This document shows positions 33,897 through 44,952 of a DNA stretch of 64,000 nt, piece after piece. The notes beneath the pieces are model-generated. The model did no database searches and was not told the DNA's origin. It was given only the letters and a program-made list of their open reading frames with translations. The position numbers and the translations under genes are program-made. This DNA is from Holothuria scabra (lineage: Eukaryota; Echinodermata; Holothuroidea; Aspidochirotida; Holothuriidae), in the NCBI GenBank assembly GCA_037179385.1, contig CM074185.1:5823371-5887370 (forward strand), read 5' to 3'. Position 1 is the first letter of the stretch. The number at the start of each line of letters is the position of its first letter.

Positions 33897-34047
<151 letters not shown>

Positions 34048-34104
34048 TAACAAAATGTACGCGAAAAACGTAGGCGGGTCTCATTATTAAAACTTCATTA
34101 TCCC

Positions 34105-34265
34105 GTTACCGTTCTGCTCCAATCGGGGCATATTTTCGCGCCTCGGGAGTGGGCGGAAAAGCGGACGTAGCACGATCCGCTTCAGCTTCCATAGGCTATT
34201 GACCCCGTGACCTTAAACTATTGTCTCTCTCGTTTTTGTGGCCGAATTTTCGGGCAGCTACTCGC
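34105..34265 (+). repeat. Dispersed repeat, copy 1 (second copy at 57.95 kb)
   Basis: About 160 bases match 57952-58105 closely. Shared blocks are TCGG-GCATATTT-CGCGCC, GGCGGAAAAGCGG, TAGGCTATTGACCC-GTGACCTT, AACTATTGTCTCTCT and GAATTTTCGGG-AGCTAC. Similarity ends abruptly at both sides. The repeat is GC-rich against its surroundings and not coding. It could be an element terminus or a promoter-bearing 5' region. Confidence 0.75.
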
Positions 34266-34819
34266 AGTTTCGAGCTCTTGTGAAACAGCAAAGATGGGTG
34301 ACAGCCGCGCTTTCCGCCTGGGTCCAAAAGGACCCAAACACGTCAAAGGGCCAAGCATAGTCATGACAACATACAATACGAATTTCAATGTATAAGAATA
34401 TGTTTGTAAACTTAGTGTACTTGAATGGGTTGGTAAAGGGAAGAGAGCTAGATAAAAAGAAAAATCATACCAAGTGGATCTATACCAAAATCCACAGCAA
34501 AAAATCCAGTCCAAAATATGAACATCCACAAAGCAAGTCGGAACACAGTGTGTCGAAAAAAGACGATAGCTGCCTGATGGTTCGTAGCCTATGCTTTCAG
34601 CAAGTCCACAAAAGGATGAGTCGATAAAGAAAGTTGAGTGCCCAACGGCTGAGAATAATCTAAAAGTAAAAAAAGGAATATATAAAATCCGTCCGAAAAA
34701 ACATATAAGGTGACCTCACTCCAGTTTATGAAGGATGAACTCGATGGCTCATGAAAGATGATGTTTATAAATTATTCAAATGCAAAAGGTTTGCCAACCG
34801 AGTCTCTCAATTTTCCACC

Positions 34820-35484
34820 GGCGAAACGGAGTCGGGTACCACGGTCAAAAAGTACCTTAACTCTTATGAAAGGCGTCTTACCAGGGTATGCGGGGGTCTG
34901 TTGTTTTATCCCTTTTCGTCTCTGTGGCATCTTTCAATTTGAATGTTAGGAGATCCTTCGAAAGCTGGGAAGATATTTTCAACAATAGTTTTTGCGCAGT
35001 CCTCTGCTTGGGTATGAGTACCACAACAATTCTGAAAATATTGCTGCGAGATATTCGCTCAAGCTTATTAATTTCGTCGTCTTTGGTTGCAACAACTTTT
35101 TCGAGCTCAGAAAACCTTTTTCTCTGTTGTAGCTGTCTCAGTTTCGATGTCCGCCATTTTGTTCTCACATTCTTCTATGCGTTTAGCGTCAAATTCAATG
35201 ACTTTATCCAGATTCTTTTCGATTTCTGAAAAACGTTTCCTCACCTCCTTCATCGATGACTCTAAAACAGTTTCAAAGTTATGAATAGAAGCTCTCCAGT
35301 CAAGATCATCTTCAATAGTATCAACATTGTGCTGAGTGTCAGGGGTACTATGGCGTCCTGATCCGGGTGTGGCTCGAATGTTTGAGCAAAGGTTTAGCTG
35401 TTTTTGAACGAGAGGTGGCCTTCCCCTTCCCCCTTGATTCAGCATTTTGCTTGGAACACTGCTTTTTACCGGTGTAGTATGCAC
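34820..35484 (-). pseudogene. L1-like LINE ORF1 fragment
   Basis: The frame 35484-35107 starts with a basic, Pro-rich head (GGRGRPPLVQKQ), then a long coiled coil rich in Lys/Glu (SSMKEVRKRFSEIEKNLDKV, IEECENKMADIE). A frame break near 35.11 kb leads into RFSELEKVVATKDDEINKLE and RSNIFRIVVVLIP, the coiled coil/RRM junction of L1 ORF1 proteins. A second break near 34.88 kb leads to IRVKVLFDRGTRLRF, like the C-terminal domain. Such proteins bind LINE RNA as trimers. Broken in two places. It could belong to the same L1/Tx1-like family as the ORF2 at 26.6-30.1 kb. Confidence 0.65.
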
Positions 35485-36095
35485 TTAATTTCCACAGTGA
35501 CCTTATTCACCTAAAAAATACAATGAAAATCTTTAGCCAAGACCACGCACGTCCTTACGTTTCCATACCTTCAGGCTCGTCACGTCCCATCAAGACTACA
35601 TCATCGCCTTTTTCGGGGCCTCGAAATTCTGACCCCCCCCCTTCCCCTGTCGGGGAGCTTGGTCCCCTTGTCGGGCAAATCCTGATGCCACCTTTGCTCT
35701 CATGCCTAATATACACCGATATTTCGATTACTTTATGACACTAGTGCTGTAGTTACAATAGCATGCACAATGGCGCTCAAAATAATCGGTTGTTTCTATA
35801 AACACCGCTGTGATACTATATAGGGCGAGGGTACCTGTCGACGATTTCGACAAAAAATGTGGCCGTAGTAAACAAGACTTGGAAACTATGACTGCATCCT
35901 ATGGCTATATCTAGGCCTATATGCGCAGCCTCCTTGAATCACAGTGTGATCATCGTGGTTGTATTCGACTCCCTGTTCGCAGTCTGTAAAGTGACAGAGA
36001 GCGGTGTTCAGGTGTTCAGGATTGTGCGAGGCGAACAAGAAAGAACACGTTCGCTGACTTTTCTTCCACAGCGGGAAACCAACAGTAAACAAGGC
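35485..36095. other. No gene recognised
   Basis: The region upstream of the ORF1 fragment. Frames on both strands are short and show no domain. Confidence 0.4.
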
Positions 36096-36100
36096 GACGG

Positions 36101-37557
36101 CACTGGCGGAGCTGCCATATGGTCAGGGGGCGGTCGCCCCCCCCCCCCCCCCTGACGGACCAAAATCGTCTGTCGGCACCCTTTTTAGGTTTCAAACATA
36201 CTTTACCCTTGCATCATAATTGGCAAAAGACATAATTGAATAGAGTTGTTCGAGTCCCAAATAATAAAATGCTCAAACAGCCACCAGTAACTGTACTCTC
36301 TGCACTTTATTCTGATGAAAAGGGTCATCTTCTGTAACATAGGGATAAGTTTTGCCGAAACGTATATTCATGTTTTATACTCACTTATGTATGTTGTCGC
36401 TATGCTAAGTTAACTGCGTCCACGCCAAGCGTGATTATGAGCTTACAAAATACAGGGACTAACATATTATTCGTCCTCCAGGCCAATAAAAGATGTTAAA
36501 AAGGACGCAACAATAATTGTAGCGCAAATAGCCCTCTTGTTGTCGGGGATAATTGTAAACATAGACGATAAAAAGAGTTAATAAAGATACCAAAACAGCT
36601 TGCACAACATTTTTCAAAATCATTTGAAAGAGAACATTCAGCTTAGAATAAAATAAACTGTTATCATAGTAGTAATGGTTGAAGAGTTTTAATGAGCAGT
36701 TTCCATTTTGCTTTCCTCTAAGTGACCATTCTCGTGACAAATGGTTATTTCTGACACTGCACGAAAATCCCATGAAAATGCTTAGTTCTGTACTCTCGTG
36801 GTCTCAAAAGCCATAAAATTGAATCTAAAAAACCTAGGTTTAGGCTACTTTGATTAATTATGAAGTCGGTATCTAGAGAGCCAAGCAGACCTTTTGTCTT
36901 GGCTATTTCTTGCAACGTACTTAATGAATGGCTATTTCAGAGTGGCCACATGATGTAAACTACGTCAATTAATGTTTCTTCGTGTACTCATCTTGATATC
37001 TTGCTACCGCAAATGTACAACTAACGGTGATTAATTTCCATAACTTTTCCCCTGTTAGATTGTTTGCTATTTAGCTCTAGCAGGTTTAATCTTTATCTTC
37101 ACAAAGTGGCCCATTATTACATTAAAATCTTAAATCGAGACCTGAAAATAACACAAAATAAAATGACCACCTTCATATTAGAATGTGAAAGAGAGGGATA
37201 GAAACATGGGGGTCCGTAGGTAGGGGCAAGGGGGGGGGGACTTTTCCTCCCCTGAAAAACGAAGAAAATATAAAGAACAAGACGAAGAAAAATTAACATC
37301 AACATTTCTTAACAGTTTCCTCAGTGTTTTCCTATTTTCTGCGGAGGCCTATGGATAGAAAATTAAGACATGTTTTAGTAGAAAAACTTGCTGAGGAGAA
37401 ATGGTAAAGTAGTTTTCTACCAGGTGTGGAAAATCAAATGGAAAAGTCTGAAAAGCATTGGCTTCGATCGTGCTGAGGCTAAGGATACTTACTCCTTCGA
37501 AGGGCCCTTGTAGACCATTTTCGCCCCCTCTGTCCGAAATCCCCAACTCCGCCACTG
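36101..37557. mobile_element. 1.46 kb TIR element with CAGTGGCGGAG-type ends
   Basis: The left end CACTGGCGGAGCTGCC at 36101 and the right end CCCAACTCCGCCACTG at 37542-37557 are near inverted complements. The pentamer GACGG lies directly outside both (36096-36100 and 37558-37562), a plausible 5-bp target duplication. G/C homopolymers just inside each end (36138-36152 and 37230-37239) are typical of the CAGTGGCG-ended elements of this window. Internal frames (for example 36459-36773 on -) show no transposase. Confidence 0.55.
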
Positions 37558-37562
37558 GACGG

Positions 37563-38265
37563 CGGAGATATATTCTTATAAAAAGAATGTAATGAAATAT
37601 CACCAACGCAATAACTAAACTTTGGCAGAACATGTACCCTTTTAGGAATACATAACTAGGACAACAACATTTTAGGGTTTTTTTTTAATGAAAATTAAAC
37701 AAATTAAGTAGTGAAAGAACCATATGACACGATACGACGGCATGTAAATAAGCCGAAATGCATCCGGTGACGTGTACTTATAACTAAAGCTGTAAGTGTT
37801 CGACACAGCAGAAGCGGTGCTCATGGTCTCGGTATGTTCTGGAAGAGTGAAGAACAGGGTGTGGAATACAGTCAGCACTGGGCGGTTACCTAAGTGATGC
37901 TGGCTGAACTGTATTTTGAGATCCTCTTTCCATACCCAACGATGTCGAAAGAGTTAGTAGCACTATTTCTAATGATCAACAGTTTTGTGTCAGGACAACG
38001 TATCCAACAGAAAGGAGGACATAGTTACCAAATCATACTGTTAGGGACCTGAATCACCAGTATATACGTAATTATCTCATCGCTCCGTGAGGAGGATGAG
38101 ATATTGTAGTCACTATGGGGCTGAATATGGCAATGCCAGCTTAAATCGCAATGGTTACCATGGTAACGGTAAATTTTTCCCAGGTTATTAGTCTCGAGGT
38201 CTAACCCATGGTGAGGTACCCCGGGGTGACTGAAGGTCCAGGACTGAGAAAGGGGTCAAAACCTG
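37563..38265. other. No gene recognised
   Basis: The frame at 37672-37878 (-) has no recognisable domain. Near 38150 lies GCAATGGTTACCATGGTAACGG, partly palindromic and like an X-box (RFX) site, but without context. Confidence 0.35.
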
Positions 38266-38312
38266 TCCGTGTGTGTGTGTGTGTGTGTGTTGGTGGGTGA
38301 GTGTGTGTGTCC
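38266..38312. repeat. (GT)n microsatellite
   Basis: A GT run with one GGTGGGTGA interruption directly precedes the DR1-bearing tandem repeat. Confidence 0.9.
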
Positions 38313-38324
38313 AATTTTGTTTTC

Positions 38325-39095
38325 CTAATATCTTGCAAACGACTGTGCCGATTTTCTTCAAACTTGGTAGGATGGTACCTCAGGTGAAACAAATGCATTT
38401 TAATACACAACCGGAAGTGAAGGTCAAAGGATACAGGTCAAAGGTCAAATTTAGTGAAATCACATTTTCTGCTATATTTCCAAAACGAAACGTTCTCCTG
38501 ACACGAAACTTCACACATATGATGATTGCATCTAGACCTACCAAAATATGTGGTTGCCATAGCAACAGAGGTCAAAGGTCAAGTGGTAGAGTGGAACAAA
38601 AAATTTCAAGTGATAATTTGTTCGTAAAACAACGTTTTTGTCCCTGAAACTCCTCCTAGTGGGCTGGACCGATTCTTTTCAAAATTGGTAGGTGGGTACA
38701 CCAAGGTGGGAACTTGTGTTTCACAGACCCTCGGAAGAAAAGGTCAAAGGTCAGAGGTCGAAGGTCACATTTTGCAAAAAAAAACACTATCTTTTCCTAT
38801 TTTGTACTAAAACTTCAAAAGAAAACCTTCATTTTACACGAAACTTCACAAGAATAATAGGGTGGACTAGTTCTACCAAAATATGCAGTTTCCATGGCAA
38901 CCAAGGTCAAAGGTCACGTGAAAGGGGGTCAAATACTTTTTTGTATTCACTTGAACTCTTAACGGAGGCATCCCACAAATCTGAAAGTTAAAGTGTAATA
39001 GCCTAGGAATGACACTGTAAGTTGTACAGATATGTGTGGTTGTCATGGCAACCAAGGACATAGTTCACGTTACAGATTGTCAAAGGTTAAAGTGG
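38325..39095 (+). repeat. Degenerate tandem repeat of about 300 bp units carrying AGGTCAAAGGTCA
   Basis: Two full units and a partial third follow each other. Each contains a CTGGACCGATT-TTTCAAA-TTGGTAGG-type phrase, an AAGGTCAAAGG cluster, ACACGAAACTTCACA, a CTACCAAAATATG phrase, then TTGCCAT(A/G)GCAACC-AAGGTCAAAGGTCA. Perfect AGGTCA-A-AGGTCA direct repeats stand at 38435, 38569, 38741 and 38904, with a one-mismatch version at 38755. Open frames cross the units but differ in sequence between them, so I treat it as non-coding. Confidence 0.8.
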
Positions 39096-42020
39096 GCATA
39101 ACACTGCCACAAAAACTTTTGTGTATTGCAAGATTAGACACAGTATTTTACAAATATCATCTCACACCCCATTAAAAACCCGTTAAATTCGGCATAAATG
39201 ATATTCGAAGAATAACTGCGTTCAAAATACAATTTCGAAAAATGCCGCAAGAGCTCACATGACTTTTAGGACGCAATTGGCGGCACAAACCTCGCCCTAC
39301 GGCGCGCATCTAGATGTGGAACTAATGTAACGTTCGGTTAAGTTATCTTATCTTAGCAAACTCATGAAAACGATTGCATCACAATACAGAGTCCAACATA
39401 CAGAGCGAAAGGCGGAGATGGAGGAGGAAATTCGGCGCAAAGCAAATCATTGGCCAATATGTTCGCGTGCATATGCGCGCGGTTAAAAATTGTTTTGTAC
39501 AAGAAAGACGCGGTTCGGTCGCTATAAAGAACAGCTATGAATATGTACGGGCAGACCACAACAAGCACTTCCCCACTACAAGCGCGTCTGTACTGTATGA
39601 TCTGTTTGATGAAGATGCTATTGCGAATACTAAGCAGTCACAATGTGAATACAATGCACAATTCACAATGTAGTCAGTGGCCACGCTCACTGATAGCGGA
39701 GCACTGGTGTTTGCAATTAACACACGTTACCATGCACATGATTCGATGATTGTGAGCTCTCTGGTACAGTGTTGCTAACCGTGCCTCCAATGACGTCACC
39801 ATTTTGAGACACGTTCACATACGTTTTTTTTTTTTGCTTGCGAATTTCATATGGTCTGAGCCTGGCGTGTAATTGGGAATTCAAAACGTGGTATTTCGGT
39901 ATTTATGGACATAATTTAGTAAGGAAGTCACTCACTGTATGTCAAGGTGTACCCAAAGAACAGTTACCGAGGAACTTACTTTGGCCGTGTCGTTCCCACT
40001 TTGATATTTTGTAACTAGTCTATTTTTCATCAATTGATGTAAATAAGCTAGACTCCTAGGTTAGTACTTCGTAGTAACAGTCTCAAATTCTTTTTTCACT
40101 AGCTTGTATGCTGCAGTGAGATTTTTAAATTCCTGCTCGCACTTTACTTTGATGGCCCTTATATCTAGAGTGTTCTCGTATGGTCTATGCAGACAGTTGT
40201 TTTCACTCCAAAGTTGCTGTAACTGTTAGGCCTAGTAGTATGAAAGTTAAAGTCAAACCTAGGGCTAGACTTGAAATCTCAAGCTGGTTAACAGTATGTA
40301 GGCTAGGTCTGGGGCTAAACCTATGCCATTCATAGGCTTGAGTTGTAACCCAAGATATAAAACTGTGAGTGACTAACATTAGGTTAGGCATAGGGCCTAC
40401 CTTTCTTACAAATTAGTGCCCTTAAAACTTGGCGGTTCTGAAGCATCGCCAAAAAAAAACAAAAAAAAAACGAACGTGACAATTTCCTTGCCACGGGCTA
40501 GGATTGGCCACAGGCCAGTACGCAGAAAAGGTTTGTGTGTCACCCGGAAATCTTCTAACGCCACATGTTCAACATCGCGCACACGCCCAGTTTTTTTAAC
40601 TGAGACACACTTGATGTGCATATCAGCTCGACACACATGAAGTTTGCCGTCGCGTCAAAATGGAGAATACGCCCAGCTAGCGCCTGAATAATAACAATTA
40701 CGCACTTGTCTAAAGCCTCCCCGAAAGTGTCTTACTTTTATGATCGTTGCGTCCATATCTAATCGTATCAGTTTAGTGCAACAGCCAAGCGCGTTGTTTT
40801 TTTTTTTCATAGTGCTGCAAGGGGATAACAGCATCTTAAATATAAATTTGTTCCAAAATCTTAGATAGGCCTACTGGATTAAAAGGGCAAGCGTTACAAA
40901 GATTGGGTAGCCTATCTCTCCAATTCTTATATAATCCAGTGTCAGAATTAAAATATCCAAATGATGTTTTTTTTTTTTTTTTTGGAGTAAGGGGTGCGCC
41001 TGTTCCAAGAACTTGATTGGTCTGTGCCATATTCTTTCCCCTCGCTATCTTACAAAAAAAACCTTCCGTCCCTTGGAACGAAAAAATATCGCTTCCCTTG
41101 GACTTCAAGATTGTGACATGGAGTTTTAGTATGGTAATTTTTGTCAATGACATTCTACTGTAGCATAAAATTCAGCAAAGATAAAACTTCTAGCTCGTAT
41201 AGTTCAAGTTCTGTAACCAACTTGCGCACATGTTAGCGATGAGATATGCAACCCCGTGGATTGCCCTCTTGTTGTCATTTTCCTTGGGGATAAACAAAGT
41301 GAACTTGTGAGACTAAACTCTTCATTTGGTCATTGTAATTTTACAATTTTTGTCAGTAACACAGATCTGAAAGAACTCAGTACCCACACTTATTTTCTAA
41401 GACATTCAAACGCTTTGATGAAAAAAATCTTTGCAGTCTAATTTTCCAATTCAATAACGATCATTTCCAAGTGACCATTTAACAATTAGCCTATGTACAT
41501 GCGATATTAAATGCTCAGTACTTGTGACAGTCCTGGTTATGATATGCTTCTTCAGGTAATTCTGGCCGAAAAAAAGAAACTGTGACGCCCCTGATCCTGG
41601 GCAATAACATTATGTTAATGGAAAACTGTCACTTCCTTATACATAATAAATAGTCTAGTGGTGCAATTCCATGAATAACACTTGAGAATATCTGGCCTAC
41701 TTTCCTGACTAAATTGTAGAATCTATATGAGGAATAACTCATTGCTTTACCTTAAATTTGCAGTATTTTAAATACCTCAGTATAATAACAAAGATTCCTT
41801 GGAAATAAAATTAGCTGTTGTATCGAAGTAAGTCTGTTGCGACTACTCTCAAGCGTTAGGTAAAGTGTTTCTTCCTACGCGCTACGGTTTATACCATATA
41901 TTCAACATGGCGGATTGCCAATGTATGAATTCAGAGATACAGTTTATGACTATTCAATAACTTAAATTTATGATGTATCAAAGTCCAAATGGGTAGAAAC
42001 TCAGAAAAGCAAAATAACGA
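39096..42020. other. No gene recognised
   Basis: Nearly 3 kb without a supported gene. Frames such as 39374-39673 (+) and 40836-41153 (-) have no recognisable domain. Poly-T and poly-A runs near 39824, 40451, 40798 and 40969 are the only distinctive features. Confidence 0.45.
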
Positions 42021-42025
42021 CAGTG

Positions 42026-43065
42026 ATAAGATAAGATAAGATCAACTGTATTGAACCCCAAAGGGGTAACGACCGCGTGTTTGGTCTGTCTAACGGTACA
42101 GTATTCGCCTGTCACGCGGACGGCCGGGTTCGATTCCCAGGTCGAGTCATACCAAGGACTCTAAAAATGGAACCTACTGCCGTTGTGCGTGATGCTCCGC
42201 ATATTCAATGGAGCAGGGAAAACAAGCCAGTGAGCCATAACTGGACTTGAACCAGCAGGTTGGAAACTGGGCCGTAAAACTGCAGCTAACTAACTAACCC
42301 ACAGGGGTAACTAAATGCTCGCATAAAAATAAAAAATATAAAAACAGTATGACATATAAAACAGACAAGATTGCACAAGTATATACATGCACAGACAAAG
42401 GGTTAACATGTCAACGTGATCATGCCAGGAAAGACGATTATCTAGAATAAACCCGGATCACTATGATTGTCTACACTTTCCACAACACCCCCTCCCCTTA
42501 ACAATAACACCATTTGGAACAATACGGGACTTACGGAAATCAATTTACATTTCTTTTGTCTCGGGAAACATTAAGTTCTAAAATTTTTTGTTCACAATAC
42601 TTTGTAAAATGATTAATCTGATCTAACCAAATATCATGATCGTCTTTAATCAAACCCAACAAAGCAGTATCGTCTGCTAATTTAACCAGTTGACCAGTGC
42701 ACAATTGCTATTGGTCGCATCAGATGTGTATAAAGTAAAAAGTAAAGGAGCTAAACCTGTCTCCTGTGGAGCCACGGTGTTACTAGAAGTAATGCTATCT
42801 GATACACTATTGGGTGAACGGATGTTAACATATTGGGACCTATTAGTAAGAAAGTTAAAAATCTATACGATAAAATCATGGCGACCATTCGTTTTTAATA
42901 ACTTACGAGCTAAAATAAGGGGGTGAATAGTATTAAAAGCAGATGAAAAGTCAAAACACACTATAAAAGAGCAACACAATTTTGTACATTCAAGATGAGA
43001 GTATAAGTTTTCCAGACAATATAAAATAGCGTCTTCAGTGCTTGGAACTGTAAGCAAACTGCAAT
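42026..43065 (-). mobile_element. Rex1-like LINE 3' part, carrying a SINE insertion
   Basis: On the minus strand, RT motifs read STEDAILYCLENLYSHLE and IVCFDFSSAFNTIHPLIL (43040-42890), then NRSQYVNIRSPNS, LAPLLFTLYT, and the catalytic KLADDTALLGLI (42684-42650). These are followed by ILELNVS. The element closes with GTTACCCCTTTGGGGTTCAATA and a (TTATC)n tail at 42041-42026, which is the 3' end style of Rex1-like LINEs. A SINE interrupts its 3' end at 42071-42297. It is 5' truncated near 43.07 kb. Frame breaks and the altered PQETG motif make it non-functional. Confidence 0.8.
42071..42297 (+). repeat. Full-length tRNA-Asp-derived SINE
   Basis: The head is a clear tRNA-Asp(GTC) relative: A-box region GGTCTGTCTAACGGTA, anticodon arm TTCGCCTGTCACGCGGA with anticodon GTC at 42111-42113, and B box GGTTCGATTCC at 42127-42137. 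A unique body of about 150 bp follows, ending in (CTAA)n at 42285-42297. A 14-base target duplication with one mismatch flanks it (CCCAAAGGGGTAAC at 42057-42070, CCCACAGGGGTAAC at 42298-42311), both lying in the 3' end of the Rex1-like LINE. Transcription would be by RNA polymerase III. This is the best reference copy for the family in the window. Confidence 0.92.
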
Positions 43066-43084
43066 GGATCTAGTTAATTATCGA

Positions 43085-44180
43085 CCATGGGTTTCAAAAC
43101 CTGAAAGTGTACCTCAAGTCAAAAAATTCAAAAATATATATTGAAGCTCACGAAAAATGTCCTACGAAGATGGGAGGTAGACTGTTAGAATTGATTTTTC
43201 ATGCTCCATAATATATATTTTTCAATTTTGTGACTTGAGGTACATACGGAAGCTTAAAAGTGCCACAAGATCACAATATCTTTTGGCTAGTAAGCTAACA
43301 TTTTTCAGAAAAATGGCAAGATGACAACATAATATCTCGTCAAAAAATAGAAAAATGATGAAATGAGAACTTATCACATTTCGTCATTTCAACAATTTTC
43401 TGCAAAATGTTTAATTTCTTACATCTTTTCAAGTGTGCAAAGCAACAATTTTCTGAAAAATGATGAAATGACAACTTATGATTTGTCGTCATTTCAACAA
43501 TTTTCTGTATAATGTTAAATTTCTCACATCTTTCCAAGTATGCAAAGCAACAATTTTCTAAAAAATGACCAAATGACAACTTATCAAATTTCGTTATTGC
43601 AACAATTTTCTGCAAAATGTTAAATTTCTCACTTCTTCCCAAGTGTGCAAAGTAACAATTTTCTGAAAAATGACGAAATGAAAACTTACCATATCTCGTC
43701 ATTTCAACAATTTTCTGCAAAAATGTTTGATTTCTCACATCTTTTCAAGTGCGCAAAGCAACAATTTTCTGAAAAATGATGAATTGACAACTTAAGTATC
43801 AGATCGTGTGATTTCAACAGTTTTATGCAAAATGATAAAATGGTGACTTATCTTTTCATCAGTTTTCTACGGTGGTTTTGAGGGGACATTGCATTTTCTC
43901 TCTTCAGATAAGGGATATTATACATCATTACCCCAAAACTGAGTTGCTTTATTGTCATGTTTTAGGTTTCGGATTATTCGATAACAATTAGAAATGATCA
44001 ATTGTCGTCATGTTGTTTTCATAGTTTGTTGAGCAACGGGTGGAGTGAGGGAGGCGGGAGGGGGCTAAAACGAATTTACAACACGTATCCCAAATATTGT
44101 AAATGCTTGGTCACTAAAACATTTGGCAGATAAAGAGCATATGGCTTTGGACAACAAAACAACCCGTAGACTGGGTGAAA
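43085..44180 (-). mobile_element. Minisatellite-bearing repeat element, copy A (minus strand)
   Basis: This is the inverted counterpart of 51890-52990. The left side (about 43200-43330: CTTGAGGTACAT..GGAAGCTTAAAAGTGCCACAAGATCAC) matches the complement of 52880-52975. The right side (about 43860-44135: CTACGGTGGTTTTGAGGGGACATTGCATT to CATTTGGCAGATAAAGA) matches the complement of 51945-52225. The centre (about 43345-43790) is an array of about 4 units of 105 bp. No coding function is evident outside the array. Confidence 0.85.
43345..43790 (-). repeat. 105 bp minisatellite array, copy A
   Basis: About four units. Each has two related halves, both with CAGAAAATTGTTG, so the unit looks like an old dimer. 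On the minus strand a frame of 132 codons crosses it with the 35-residue repeat seen in copy B (QKIVEMT...LSFHHFSENCCFAHLE). The period is a multiple of three, so an open frame persists easily without selection. Confidence 0.85.
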
Positions 44181-44952
44181 CCCTTAGAGAGGCAGTTTTT
44201 GACACTATCTAAGCTGAGTACGAAGTTATGTATACCATAGATAGTTGACACCCGGGCGGACCCTCCCTATGTAGACCATCCAGGATATTGTTGTCACTTT
44301 GAATCATCATGAAAAACCAAGCATATCCAAAGTATTATTTCTCCTTTTTTCCAGTGCATACAATACTATTTTGTCTAAATTCAACAAATCTGAAATTAGC
44401 GTTGGAGTCCCCAGGCATACGCAGTATTACAGGGGCAAGGGTATACTTCCCACCACACTTTTGCAGAATTTAAGAATAAAAATACTAAAAACTTAAGTCG
44501 AAAACAGTACTGTTGGCAGCTTAAGGTTTTGTGCAACTTTCAATAAACTGACAGGCAGTAGCGTATCTGCCGGGGGCAGGGGGGAAAGTGTCTCCTTGAC
44601 GGTTTCGACCGGGAAGATCAGTTCAAACCTCCGGATTGAAAAAGAGGCAAATTGAGGAAAGAAGAAAGAGAGAAACGGAGAGAAAGGGAAAAGAATATGA
44701 GTGAAAGGGAAGGAGATTATTTAGCTTCAGATCAGAGAGACTGATAAGATCTGCCACTTTACAAGTAAAATACATTTCATTCCGATGAATGTCCATTTGA
44801 TTAACTCAGCGAAAAGTTCTTAACACACCTTTTAAGCAATTCCCATCGTTTCATCTGTAACATAACATACTGATGATACCATAGGTACAGCACTGATACC
44901 GTACCCCAGAGAATCAGTAGTCGCCCACTTTTCCAAACGACATGTACTAAGC
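44181..44952. other. No gene; one transposon end
   Basis: A CAGTAGCGTATCTGCCGGGG terminus followed by G-rich sequence at 44556 resembles the hAT-like ends elsewhere in the window. Its partner end was not located. A purine-rich tract of GAAAGAGAGAAACGG type lies at 44638-44720. Confidence 0.45.

Noticed and set aside
36313..36365. Second hammerhead candidate (CTGATGA ... GCCGAAACG)
   Set aside because: The core motifs are present, but the sequence after CTGATGA (AAAAGGG) does not pair with the sequence before GAAAC, and no stem III or cleavage triplet follows.
38273..38991. Open frames across the DR1-bearing tandem units
   Set aside because: The frame and peptide are not conserved between units, while the DNA motifs are.
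39374..39673. 99-codon plus-strand frame
   Set aside because: No recognisable domain or homologous pattern. The length is within chance in 64 kb.
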